A DNA stretch of 64,000 bases from Mesostigma viride (Eukaryota > Streptophyta > Mesostigmatophyceae > Mesostigmatales > Mesostigmataceae). Positions within the stretch are counted from its first letter, which is position 1; each line of letters starts with the position of its first letter. The stretch spans positions 2,120,888 to 2,184,887 of the forward strand of contig RPFO01000253.1 in NCBI GenBank assembly GCA_009746045.1, written 5' to 3'. This document shows, one piece after another, positions 30,599 to 41,500 of the stretch. The notes under the pieces are model-generated. The model was not told where the DNA came from, searched no databases, and saw only the letters and a list, made by a program, of their open reading frames with translations. The translations under genes were made by a program, and so were the position numbers.

Positions 30599-32144
30599 TT
30601 AGCACCCCCTGGCTTGCTAGCTCCCCCACTTTGTTTTCTGTTTTTATTGTTATTGTTCTTTCCCCCCCCTTGTTTCCACCTCCCCCACTTTTGTTGTTTT
30701 TGTTTTTATCCCCCCCCATTACCGCCTTTACCTGGGCCACCAGCGACTGCATCTGCTTCTTGGAGAGCCCCGTACCTGAGGCTTCCTCCCCCTTTACCTG
30801 CTTCACCTTTACATCCTTGGCTGCAGCAGCAAATGGCTCTAGGCATTGCTGCACATAGGCCATTGCCTTCCTGAAATCCTCCCACTTATCCTTCAGACCT
30901 GCCAGTATGACTGACAGGGTGGTAGGGTCCAGTTCTGCCTTTTGTAGCCATAGGTGTACTAGGTACTTGGCATTGAGCTTCTTCAGCTCCTCATCCCCCT
31001 CTATGTACATGACATACTTTTTGTTGTCACTCACATAGTCACGCTTATTGACCTTATACGCCTCTATCCACTGGAAGCCCTTAAGTACTTCTAAGTGCTC
31101 CCCCGTGGTAACAAGTGCCCTAAGGTCAACCATGAACTGCGCCCACAACACATTTTCTGCCACGTCTACCCCGCTGCTGGCACGCTTTTGGTACAATTGT
31201 ACCAACTGCTGGATAGGCTTGGCAGACTGATGGATGGGTGTGGATGCACGTAGGGATGCAAACCAATCACGGACATTATCACTAGCATATGCATGTGACA
31301 ACTTAAACAACCACTCCCTAGCTTCGTCCTGGGTATGGCCCTCTGGCAAACCCGGAAACACTAGCTTATCCTCTTTCTTTTTTGGATCAAACCTGGGCCT
31401 ATTCAAGGCCATGTTGGAGGTTGTGGTCGTTCCTGCTGGTGGCGGTTGCTGCTGCTGCTGCTGTTGCTGTTGCTGCTGCTGCTGCTGCTGCCGCTCTCCA
31501 CCCTCGTGCCGTGTTGGTGCAGACTCCTGGGTGCCGTGTCCTCCCCCGCCCTGGTTGCCCCCCCTCTCTCCGTCATCCTCCCCCTCGTCCCTCTCGTCCC
31601 TCCTGCGTTTTTGCTGTGGCTGGCATGCCTCCTCTGGTGCCCTTCGCTTTGCTGGCTTCAGCGAGGCCACCAGCCTCGCCACCGTGTCTGCTAGCCGGCC
31701 ATGCTCCGCCGGGGTGAGCTCCCTCCCCTCGTCCAGCATCTGCTGGGCCAGTTGGAGTTGCCTCCGGATGTCCTCCCGGTGCGACAGTGTCGCTGGACCG
31801 GGTTCGCCCCGGTGCGTCACCCTGGTCCTTGCCGCTGTGCCGTCTCGGTTTGAAATGGTATGCGTGGGCTGCGACAAGAAATGGTACAGTTGCTCGGTGG
31901 AAATGCGCTCATCCGGCATCAAACCAAATTCAGCTCTTACCGCCTCCCCCATGCATCCCCTCACCGCAGCCTTCTTGATGTTCTTCGACATACGGCGTCG
32001 CTGCTTCAGCATACGCCTCTCCAGTCGGCCTACGCTGGCCTCCCAGATGGCCAGCTTCCGGCGGTAGCGCGCCTCGGCTTCCCTACGAGCCGGCCCCTGC
32101 AGTGGTGCCAACTCGGCGACCTTCCTGTATTTCCAGGTCTTCAT
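30567..32144 (-). CDS. Gag of the copia element
   Basis: 525 residues from an ATG that overlaps the previous stop (ATGA). The N-terminal third is basic and helical. A run of about 15 Gln comes from a CAG repeat (31447-31492). From about residue 255 a capsid-like region follows (LVFPGLPEGHTQDEAREWLF... YLVHLWLQKAELDP). The C-terminus is Lys/Gly/Asn-rich. The zinc knuckle is in the next frame. Confidence 0.7.
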   Translation of the reverse strand: MKTWKYRKVAELAPLQGPARREAEARYRRKLAIWEASVGRLERRMLKQRRRMSKNIKKAAVRGCMGEAVRAEFGLMPDERISTEQLYHFLSQPTHTISNRDGTAARTRVTHRGEPGPATLSHREDIRRQLQLAQQMLDEGRELTPAEHGRLADTVARLVASLKPAKRRAPEEACQPQQKRRRDERDEGEDDGERGGNQGGGGHGTQESAPTRHEGGERQQQQQQQQQQQQQQQPPPAGTTTTSNMALNRPRFDPKKKEDKLVFPGLPEGHTQDEAREWLFKLSHAYASDNVRDWFASLRASTPIHQSAKPIQQLVQLYQKRASSGVDVAENVLWAQFMVDLRALVTTGEHLEVLKGFQWIEAYKVNKRDYVSDNKKYVMYIEGDEELKKLNAKYLVHLWLQKAELDPTTLSVILAGLKDKWEDFRKAMAYVQQCLEPFAAAAKDVKVKQVKGEEASGTGLSKKQMQSLVAQVKAVMGGDKNKNNKSGGGGNKGGERTITIKTENKVGELASQGVLSQQGGQEVAS

Positions 32145-32860
32145 GTCGCGGGTGAGACCGGCTCACACCGCACCTTGGTGTGAGACATCTTCACCCTAAT
32201 CCTCGCCGCGAGCGCCTCCGCCCTGTCGCGCTCTTGCTGCTCGCGCAGCTTCCTCTGCGCAATCGCCTCGCGCCTGCGCTGCTTCTTCGCCCTCTCCGCC
32301 TGGAAGACCTCCAGCCTCCGCTTGGCCTCCTTCTCGCGCTCCTGCATAGCTGGTGTCATCTCCACCAGGTCTTCAGCGTCCGAAGCCGACGGGCCCGTCA
32401 GAGAAAACTCTGACTCTTGTAGCACCCCGTCGATCTCCCGCGGGATCGTCTCGGACCTGCGAAGACGTTGAAAACAGGCCAGGTCGCCCCGCCTGACCAC
32501 CTCGTAGGTCGGCGAGGCCGGCCTCCTCAGGGCCGCTCGGACCCTCGCAGCATCCTCCATCTGTGCTGCCCGCTCACGTGACCTCACGTCCAGCCTCCTC
32601 TCCTCCGCTGACTCCTGCTCAGCCATGCGACGTGCCAGTGCCGCGTCGGCCTCCACTTGAGCCGAGCGTGCCTCATCCGCCGATGAGGGCTGCATCCCGA
32701 ACAACCCGAGAGAGCTGGAGTCGGACTCCCCGCCCAACTGCTCCCCCGATGAGGTGACACCCGGCCCCGCACCACATGGTGCATATGGCGGGCCCCGCGG
32801 TGCACGAGCCACCGCCGGCGTCGAACCCCTCACCCTACGCATTAGTGGAATGCGCACCAT
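32141..32860 (-). CDS. Coiled-coil ORF upstream of copia gag
   Basis: 239 residues. The second half is rich in Glu/Arg/Lys/Ala with a long predicted coiled coil (EREKEAKRRLEVFQAERAKK onward). No known domain. It overlaps the gag start by four bases and follows 33108-32842 with a one-base offset, so the two are probably parts of one N-terminal gag extension. Confidence 0.45.
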   Translation of the reverse strand: MVRIPLMRRVRGSTPAVARAPRGPPYAPCGAGPGVTSSGEQLGGESDSSSLGLFGMQPSSADEARSAQVEADAALARRMAEQESAEERRLDVRSRERAAQMEDAARVRAALRRPASPTYEVVRRGDLACFQRLRRSETIPREIDGVLQESEFSLTGPSASDAEDLVEMTPAMQEREKEAKRRLEVFQAERAKKQRRREAIAQRKLREQQERDRAEALAARIRVKMSHTKVRCEPVSPAT

Positions 32861-33108
32861 GCCTCCTGCACGACATCCCTATACGACGGGTCATCCTCCT
32901 CGATGTCGTCCGGGTGCGTCTCGTCCCGGGTCTGCCGGTCCAGAATTTCCTGGCGCAGGCTCGCCAAGTCCGAATCCGACGTCCCCGAGTCATCAGACAG
33001 CGGGGACGACGAAGACGACTGATACTGCGTGACTGATGGCGACTCCTCCTCCGAGGAAGTCGCGCCCATCAGGGCCTTGCCCTTGTTGTTGGGAGTCTTG
33101 GGAGCCAT
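32842..33108 (-). CDS. First ORF of the copia element
   Basis: 88 residues from the first ATG about 100 bp after the 5' LTR. Basic start (MAPKTPNNKGK), then Ser/Asp/Glu-rich. It overlaps the next ORF by 19 nt in another frame, so a single-base indel may have split one protein. Confidence 0.45.
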   Translation of the reverse strand: MAPKTPNNKGKALMGATSSEEESPSVTQYQSSSSSPLSDDSGTSDSDLASLRQEILDRQTRDETHPDDIEEDDPSYRDVVQEAWCAFH

Positions 33109-33212
33109 TGGTACAAAAAAGTAGGTAGAAAATGAAGTGGGTTTTCGCGAAATAAACGCTTTGAACGCTCGTCGTCTCTCACGTGTGTCTTTTTACGGAG
33201 TTTTTTAATGCA

Positions 33213-33588
33213 AGTTATGGACACACTGAGCTTGGAATGCTTGGGCACTGCCAAATGGCGTGTGTGTGAACGACGAGACACCTTGGCATTAGGATAATGT
33301 GGCACATATACCGCTGGCCAGCCGTCAACGATGGCTGGCCAGACTTTGCGTAAGTTAAACTAACTTACTGATCCTGGACGGACTAGCCTATCAGTTACAA
33401 CCTGATCTAGTCAGTCCTAACATGACAACTACAGTCCCGGTACTGAGGTACCGGCTCATCACATACTGAGTACAGCCACGTGTCCATGCCACGACTGCTC
33501 TAGTCCAGCACCGTCCCAGTACCCAATTGGGCGCCGGCGGTGCTGGCACGTGTCCACTTAGGCTACAGGTGGGAGACTTAGACTAACT
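33213..33588 (-). repeat. Copia LTR (5' in element orientation)
   Basis: 376 bp. The interior begins TGCATTAAAAAACTCC, not a standard TGG primer-binding site. Confidence 0.92.
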
Positions 33589-33593
33589 ACAGC

Positions 33594-33608
33594 GACCGGC
33601 GCTTCCAG
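33594..33608 (+). CDS. DJ-1-like exon 2, 3' remnant
   Basis: Fifteen bases after the second ACAGC (33589-33593) read DRRFQ in the same frame and end CAG before a GTTAAT donor at 33609. Confidence 0.75.
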
Positions 33609-33980
33609 GTTAATATATGACCTTGTAGCCCCGTGCGGTCATCAGAGCCGTTGCCCAGCAGGTGCTGTGGTGCGGCGATGAATACTGCGGCTTCTAATTC
33701 GCTTGTTGCTGTCTTGCGCTGTACTTGTGTTGCCTGTTGTCTCATTCCTGCAACTCATTGCTGTAGTTTAATCGTTTTCGCTGGGGGGATCAAGGTTGGG
33801 AGAGGTTACTCATCAGGGGGCAGCGCCCAGCCCATCTGCAGCAATTGCATTCCTGTGCTGTCCTGTTGCTCAGCCTAGATCAGGTTTTAAAGTCGATGTG
33901 CATCCACGGCATACCAAGTCTGACTGGCGCCCGGCACAGTGACCATGGATTCATTGTGTATAATGCCCAACCCCCCGCAG
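33609..33980 (+). other. Intron 2 of the DJ-1-like gene
   Basis: GTTAAT...CCCCCCGCAG, 372 bp, phase 0, with a C-rich tract before the acceptor. It holds nothing else. Confidence 0.75.
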
Positions 33981-34142
33981 AGTGACCCAATCGCCTCCAA
34001 GCTGCTGGAGAACACGCCAGCTGTCAAGGACTTAACCCCAGACGAGTTTGATGCCATTTTCCTCGCGGGGGGGCACGGCGCATGCGTCGATTTCGCCGAC
34101 AACCTGGGCGATTTCGTCACCAAATGCTACCATGCGGGCAAG
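33981..34142 (+). CDS. DJ-1-like exon 3
   Basis: 54 codons, acceptor CCCCCCGCAG, donor GTAGGG. It reads LLENTPAVKDLTPDEFDAIF followed by LAGGHGACVDFADN, the family segment leading to the nucleophile-elbow strand. Phase 0 at both ends. Confidence 0.92.
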
Positions 34143-34180
34143 GTAGGGTACCAATGATGCATTGATTTTTCCAATCAAAC

Positions 34181-34235
34181 CTGGACTTAGTCAGCAAATG
34201 CTACCAAGCGGGCACGGTAGGGTCCCAAGCGGGGA
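34181..34235 (+). repeat. Duplicate of the exon 3 end and its splice donor
   Basis: Copies the last ~40 bases of exon 3 and the GTAGGGT donor, shifted by 74 bp, with several changes (GCAAATGCTACCAAGCGGGC). Confidence 0.8.
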
Positions 34236-34949
34236 GTGTCCAGAGGGACTTTCAGACAAGCGGCGCAGATATGCCTTTTACGTTGGCACAGGGGTTTGAT
34301 TGTGGGGTGGCGCATGCGGCTACTTGAAGCAATTAAGGTTAATCCATGGGTCAGGATATGGGGTGTAATGATGGCTGAATATACCAACAATGAGAAATCA
34401 AGCAATCGCCAACAGGTAGTCAGGCAGTCAGAAATGTACCACATCAATTAAGCCCTTTTTCTCTCTTTGTCGAAAACTTGGAATCATGCTCTGTCTGTGC
34501 AGGGAAAAAGCAATGTTGTCAAGTCTTGCAGGCTGATTCTTTGCAGGCAGTGATAATGCCTTTGCGGCACATCACATGCCTCATGCGAAACACGACACGC
34601 GCGGCTTTCGAATGGGGCTGCGTAGGTTTCAGTCCCTTCTCTGTAATCACGAAGCACATGACTGTTTACTTTGAAAAGCTCGCAGAATCTTTAAGTTCTA
34701 ACAGCAACATTAAGGAACCACTTGATTGGGGAGCATGAGGATATGAGAAGATCTTCTGCTGACAGTGCATCCCCTTTGATCAATTAATTTACGCAAATCA
34801 TGTTGGAGGCGATAATGGTAGGTATTGTTACCCTTACAGTGAGCAGTGCCGGCGAAACTTGGAGGGCGTAGGCCATAGGCGAACCTATAGATCGAGTTTG
34901 TCCCAATGGCCAATGATGTGGGTGAAGAGTGCGCAGACTGTGGCCGCCC
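34236..34949 (+). other. Intron 3, left part
   Basis: No gene recognised. Confidence 0.5.
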
Positions 34950-35205
34950 TACAGGGGCAGCTCACGTAGGTGGGACGCGAGTGGAACACTTTTCACCTAG
35001 GAGAGACACCAGGTTCAGGTACGTGGAACAGCCATGTTTCAGGTATTCATGTAAGTGGGACAGGGTAGCTTTCAAATTTCAGTGTGGTGGGACAGTTACA
35101 TGTTCAAAATTCAGGTCGGTGGGACAGGCAAATTTTCAATTACATGTAGGTGGGACACATGTTCATACACATACAAAACACAGGTTGGTGGGACATGTCC
35201 CACCG
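34950..35205. repeat. GGTGGGAC array, left side of intron 3 insertions
   Basis: Starts with a 27-bp stretch (34950-34976) whose exact reverse complement is at 49079-49105. About seven GTGGGACA-like motifs then follow at 25-33 bp spacing to 35205, ending in a GGTGGGACA/TGTCCCACC palindrome. It looks like subterminal repeats of a transposon. Confidence 0.65.
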
Positions 35206-35610
35206 AGTTGTGTGGCATGGATGTGTAACACCTATAATGCGCTAGTTTCAGCTATACTGTCTGCACTCGTTTCAGTGCTATATAAACTGTGCCGGAAAGG
35301 TCACGGCAAGCCCTACCTAGCCTATTCAAGGTGTGCCAGAAATACGGCAGGCGGGTGCGATTATTAATGACGCAACCGGCAACCCTAATACCTCCGTTTA
35401 CAACATGATGGCCAGATATTAAAAACATGAAGGGCAGTTGGGCCCACAGGGAAAAGTCTACATCGCAACAAGGCACCATGCGACTCCGTAGTCAGCGATC
35501 ACAAACGTTTGCTTCACCCTTTCCGTGCGCTTCTGCTCATGCTGTTTAGGGTACGTGCCAAGACACACAACCACACACCATAATAATGCATTACAAATGC
35601 GAAGTACAAT
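35206..35610. other. Intron 3 segment without recognised features
   Basis: Nothing recognised. Confidence 0.4.
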
Positions 35611-35880
35611 GTTGTTGTTGTTGTTGTTGGTTGTTGTTGTGGTGGTGGTGGTGGCGGCGGCGGCGGCGGTACATGGTGGTGGGGGGGGGTGGGGGTTGGG
35701 GTGGGGGGGGGGTGTGGGGTGTGGGGGTGTGGGGGGGTGCGTCCCTGTGTTGTGGTGCGTGTGCGTGTGACAGTGCATATGTATGTGTGATGTACGCGTG
35801 ATGTGTGATGGGTGATGTGTGATGTGCGATGTGTGATGGGTGATGTGTGATCGATGTGTGATGTGTGATGTGTGTGTGCT
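35611..35880. repeat. GTT / GGT / GGC and TGTGATG microsatellites
   Basis: (GTT)n, (GGT)n and (GGC)n, then G-rich sequence to about 35755, followed by TGTGATG-type repeats to 35880. Confidence 0.9.
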
Positions 35881-36071
35881 CATACGCCTACTAATATGTT
35901 GGCCCATTTGATCATGCCGACGTGACCTGTCGCATGTGTGCGGTAGACATATGTACTGCATGCTACCTAGTCACACATGGCATGGGTTTGCAGAGTTACA
36001 TACAGAGTGTACATTCTTGTCACATAAATGGTCCAGTATATCTTGGAGCCAACCCATGCAACGATACTTAC

Positions 36072-37186
36072 TTGACCACCATGCGCCAGTGGTTGTCATA
36101 CTTCTTTGCATACGGGTCCTGTGGGTCAGGGTTTCCGTAGTACGTCAGGCCGTCACCATACAAGGTGAAAACCTGGTATTCGGCCCAGTCCGCCGTTGTC
36201 AGCACCTCGGCATGCTTTGCCACAGTGCGCTGTGGCGGAAGCTCGAGAGGAGGGAGAGAAGGCTTGGACTTTTTCTTGGCTGGGCGGGTGGCCTGATCCG
36301 TTGGTGGTGGTGCTCCCGCGGCTGGGTTGCCGACCCCTGCTGCCCCCACCTGGTCGGCTGCCCCCCCCTTCCCACCACGTCAGCTGCCTCACATCCGGCC
36401 TTGTCCCAGGTTGCCTTCACTGCTCCAGCCTTCTTGCATCATGAGCAATATCTTGCAAATAAAGGGGGGGCAGCTGGGATATCGCCAAGAAATGAGCAAG
36501 ACTGCTAGTTTCCAACCCTTACATAATTCATGATCACCCGTTGCTGGGTGGTTATGCTGCATCATTTGGCTGCATGCAACGAAGAAGACCATTACATACT
36601 TTCGGCTCTTCCACGTCAAATTCTCACGGGGCCGGGCTGCATGCATACTCATGAAACAATCGAAACTCAGCAAACTAGTGCGACATGTACAAAATGCAGC
36701 AGGAAAAATACCGACAATTATGATGGAAATAAACTTACGCGCACAAGCGCGCGGTTGACCATGTACCCCTTGCTCCGATACTCGCGAATCTCAGTGGCCA
36801 CCTCTTTCTCCACCAAGGGAAACTTGGCCGTAGTCGGGTTTCTGACACGACTTGGGCACTTCTTCCCCGCTAGCTTGGGGTTGTCTGCTGCAGCCTTGAT
36901 GGCCGCCTCCTCTGTGAGCATGCGGTTGAAGGTTGAAATCGGGATGGGGGGGTCGCTAGTTTTGCAGAATTGGCGCTGCGACAATCCGCTCTCGTGAAAG
37001 GCGTCCAGAATCTTCCGCTTGGTGCAGTCTTGGTGCGCATATCCCTGAACATGTAATTTCATCTCGCGGCGCACGGCTTACTTTTTCGCCCTTGTCAGCT
37101 GGTTTGTCGGAGTTAACCAGCCCCGCTTCTGATGCCGTGGTTAGCCCTGCCTGTCGTAGTTGCTTTTCCCTCGTCCTCGGTGACAT
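36072..37186 (-). pseudogene. CENP-B/pogo-like transposase, N-terminal part, spliced
   Basis: Exon A 37186-37082 (MSPRTREKQLRQAGL...), a 37-nt GT-AG intron (37081-37045), exon B 37044-36739 (TKRKILDAFHESGLSQRQF... ISTFNRMLTEE... FPLVEKEVATEIREYRSKGY) and donor GTAAGT. Exon B has the two helix-turn-helix units of CENP-B/pogo DNA-binding regions. A third frame, 36349-36072 (ADWAEYQVFTLYGDG), ends at another GTAAGT and may be a later exon. No DDE catalytic domain follows, so it is truncated or continues in exons I cannot see. Confidence 0.5.
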
Positions 37187-37309
37187 GCGGCACAAGAAAG
37201 CTTGCAGGTCCAGACCTGCGGGGGCCGGGCATCACGCGAGCCGCCGACAGCTGGCCCTGCGGATGATGGACTGCACTCCGGCTCGCCTGACCCGCTCGCC
37301 ATAGCGGCT

Positions 37310-38593
37310 CACCGTATATAGTTAGAGACCTCAGACCACGGATGCAGTCACGTGTTCAATAATTAGTTAATTGATCATTAACTGATGCAGCTGACTAGCA
37401 CTCTCTAACAAAAGTCACGTGCCAACGTACTGTACGTAGCCAGCGTGTGCCTCTCTCACCTCCTTACAGTATCTAACTATATTAAAAACCATCGGGCATC
37501 CTGTGGCCCGTACGCCGTAGTTTTTTACGGAATTCAGTGATCAACTCGTGATCGACGGGTGTCCTTTTCGCCTTTTCCCGTTGGGCGCAAGTCGACGGAA
37601 TTTGGAGATCGTACAGGCTTCCGTGCGTGGTTAGACGGAAGACGGCGTATCTTGGGCGGCGGACGGAGCGCGTTGGTGCAGTGGGATACGATTGGCGTTC
37701 ACTCGCTGAAATCTTTAATGGCTTTAAAGTCGTCACGCGACATTTTGACGTTAGCGAATCGATCGAGCTTGACTGGAGCGTAGTTGGTAGATCTATAACG
37801 CCTTGCCACCTGTCGGCTCACCGAAACTGGGTCGTCTACTAGAGTGACGGTCGGATTGACGGCTTTTGTCTTACACTTTTGTCTTACGGCCGCCACAATC
37901 CGTGCTCAGACCAGAACGTGGCCGCTAGCCATGTACCAACCTACGACGATCGTCGTAGGTTGGCTGAGCGAAACTGGGTCATGATCAAGACGTGAAACTT
38001 CGACCAACTACGCGCGAAACTGACCAAACTTTCTGACAGGCTCACCGAAACTGGGTCTTGATCAAGACGTGAAACTTCGACCAACGGCCGCCACAATCCG
38101 TGCTCAGACCAGAACGTGGCCGCTAGCCATGTACCAACCTACGACGATCGTCGTAGGTTGGCTGACCGAAAATGGGTCATGATCAAGACGTGAAAGTTCG
38201 ACCAACTACGCACAAATTTTCCGTCTTCGATCCGTGCAGGTGCTCTTGAAAGGGGCCAATAGACGTTCGGTTTGAAGCTGACTAAATTTTCTAAGTCGTC
38301 GAAAGTTGCGGTTTAGGATTTTGCAACTGTCTGTATCTCTAACCATACGAAAAACCATCGGCCGTCCTGTGGCCTGTACAATATCTTGCGTTTCATTCAA
38401 GTCACGAAGTTTCCAGTCTATTCGCGTATGGTGACTCAAGATCGATAAACGCACTGCATGACGACTGCAAATTGACCGATAGGCAATGGCGATTTGTCTT
38501 ACGGGCCACGGGAAGCTCGTCGCTTATGAGGAAGAAGATGTTAGACAAGGAGAATATTGTCGGAGATTTCAATTGCTGAGACAGATGACATAG
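37310..38593. repeat. Non-coding region with a ~199-bp tandem duplication and perfect palindromes
   Basis: Segments 37886-38010 and 38085-38205 are near-identical direct copies. Each contains a perfect 28-bp palindrome (37936-37963 and 38134-38161) with half-site CCAACCTACGACGA. The phrases CGAAACTGGGTC and ATCAAGACGTGAAA also recur between them. No gene recognised. Confidence 0.7.
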
Positions 38594-41500
38594 ATGGAAA
38601 ATAGCAGAGAGAGTCGTAGATTAAGGATAGAAAGAAGAAGACAATCACGACAACATCTAGAAATAAACCAACTGTTACGGGAGAGACAAAATAGATTTAG
38701 TCGGCAACGTGTGCAGCGACATCAACAAAACGTACAAAGACAACAGAGACGAAGGTTAGTTGTTGCTATGATCTTCATCAAGCGACTCATATTATCTTGC
38801 TCAACTCATATTATCTTCCTCATCAAATGACGAACTTTTTGCGGCTTTTGTAGGGAGCGTCAGTTAGAAATCGCGAGTTTCAAAGACGCCGAACCCTTTT
38901 TTCAGAGTCCTTTGTTTGAAAAATCGCTTGACGTCTTATCTTACTCGAATGATGCCTGTTATTACAGGCAGCATCAATTAGAAATTGCGAGGAGAAACGA
39001 AGAAGACGAAGACTTTCTCAGCGAGCGCCACTTGGAGATCACGAGGAGAAACGACGAAGGGGAAGAACTTCTGAGGTGAGATTATGTTTTCTGTAAAGTC
39101 CGAGTCTTCTTTTTCGTATGACAACGCTTTTCATCCTTAGCATGTGATGCGGAGCTTACGCTTTTCATGCTTTTCATGGCAGTTATGTGGAATTTTTTTG
39201 TCTTTTCATATTGCATTAATGAGTACTTTTGTTTTCGCAGACATCAACGAGACGAAGCGAATCGACAGCGTCAAGGACGGAGAAGAGTATCTCAAAGGTG
39301 AAAATTTATCTGAATTCATTGGTTAAGATGGATTGTTTTGGCATGACAAAAGCCTAGTATGGTATTAGAATTGTTTCCATCCAAGTCCAAGTCTTCTTTT
39401 TTAGTTGGCTTCGTATCCACTAGGACATCTGTTACTTTGTCGAGCTGCGGAAGCTATGGCGAAATTTTCTTCTTACTTCGCCATAGCAGCCTGCGGAAGC
39501 TATGGCAAAATTTTCTTGACTATGTTATCATGTGTATTCTGATCAATATGTTATCATGTGTATGTTTCTTCTTCTCGACATGATTTATAGACATTAATTT
39601 TAATTAAAGTCCAAGTCAAGAGGAACCGTTTCTCTGCTGACTTGATTTTATTGCGACAAGACTTTTTTAGTTGGCTTCGTATCCACTATGACATCTGTTA
39701 CTTTGTCGAGCTACGGAAGCTATGCAAAATTTTCTTCTTACTTTGTTTAGCAGCGGAAGCTATGGCAAAATTTTCTTGACTATGTTATCGTGCGTATGTT
39801 TCTTCTTCTCAACATGATTTATAAACATTAATTTATTGAAAGTCCAAGTCTTCTTTGACCTCATCATCACATTGTTTCTTCTTTTTATATGTTTCATTAG
39901 ATTGTTGACAAAATTTTCTTTTTACTCCATCAAGCTGCGGAAGCTATGGCGAAATTTTCTTGACCTCATCATCACATATGTGTTTCTTTTTCTTGACATT
40001 AAGATGGATTGTTTTGGCATGACAAAAGCCTAGTATGGTATTAGAATTGTTTCCATCCAAGTCCAAGTCTTCTTTTTTAGTTGGCTTCGTATCCACTAGG
40101 ACATCTATTACTTTGTCGAGCTACGGGAGCTATGGCGAAATTTTCTTCTTACTTCGCCATAGCAGCCTGCGGAAGCTATGGCAAAATTTTCTTGACTATG
40201 TTATCATGTGTATTCTGATCAATATGTTATCATGTGTATGTTTCTTCTTCTCGACATGATTTATAGACATTAATTTTAATTAAAGTCCAAGTCAAGAGGA
40301 ACCGTTTCTCTGCTGACTTGATTTTATTGCGACAAGACTTTTTTAGTTGGCTTCGTATCCACTATGACATCTGCGGTAGCTACGGAAGCTATGCAAAATT
40401 TTCTTCTTACTTTGTTGAGCAGCGGAAGCTATGGCAAAATTTTCTTGACTATGTTATCGTGCGTATGTTTCTTCTTCTCAACATGATTTATAAACATTAA
40501 TTTATTGAAAGTCCAAGTCTTCTTTGACCTCATCATCACATTGTTTCTTCTTTTTATATGTTTCATTAGATTGTTGACAAAATTTTCTTTTTACTCCATC
40601 AAGCTGCGGAAGCTATGGCAAAATTTTCTTGACCTCATCATCACATATGTGTTTCTTTTTCTTGACATCATTAAACATTAATTTAAAGTCCAAGTCTTCT
40701 TTTTCGTTAGTATGTGCTGACTCACAAACGTGATTGTATTGCATGTTGATGATCGTGTTAACGATGACTGCAGGCACGGCAGGGTACAGGGGGCGGAGGA
40801 CGAGATCGCCGATGTCATTCGGCGAGTCACGTCATTGGCCAGGGCGGATGGAGAGACGGTGACATCATATTTGAGGAGGAGGGACGCCGAGTTGATGGTC
40901 GCACGCGACGCGATAGCGCAGTGGAGATTGCGGCATGGCCAGATCGCGGTCCTCTGGCGACCGAATCCATGCACGCACTGCGGCATCCGACTGATGCACG
41001 AAGAGCCTGAGAGTCTCTGTTGCGGCCGAGGGAGACACGTGGTCCCCGCCGTCAGGTTGTCGCAGGACGCCGAGCGCGTCGTGTCGCGATTTTTCCCGAG
41101 CGTAGCGTCGGACGACGAGTCGCAGGCGTAGCGTCGCGTGTCCAATATCGCGAACAACTTGACCGCGGTGTCCTCGATGGCGCTGCATTGGAGCCATTGG
41201 GAACACGCGCGGAGTGCGACACATAACGTCGTGCTATTGGGTCGGGCGTACCACATCATCAGAGCTGCGTCCGAGCCGACCTCGGGCCCGCACCGCTGGA
41301 TCATGCACGACTCGGACCGAGACTCGGCACGCCAAGACCAAGCACTGGGCGGCGAAGCCCGCGGTGGCGAGTGGGAGCAGCTCATACGCAGGCACCCGGA
41401 CGCGCTGCGCGACCTGAGGCGCGACCTGGCGCGTTCGAATCGCGTCGTGCAGACGTATCGACCAGCGCAAGGGGGCGAGCAGCTACGCGATCGCGTCAGC

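Larger units (their letters stand above)
19967..33588 (-). mobile_element. Copia-type LTR retrotransposon inserted in DJ-1-like exon 2
   Basis: 376-bp LTRs at 19967-20342 and 33213-33588, ending AGTTA...TAACT rather than TG...CA, with a perfect ACAGC duplication. About two differences are visible between the LTRs. Minus-strand order: coiled-coil ORFs, gag, zinc knuckle and integrase, protease-like, reverse transcriptase, RNase H. Two DNA elements (23854-28241 and 21394-23113) interrupt pol. Without them the element is about 7.5 kb. Confidence 0.93.

Noticed and set aside
36530-36997. 155-residue plus-strand ORF
   Set aside because: Opposite strand of the CENP-B/pogo-like helix-turn-helix exon, which is the better supported reading.
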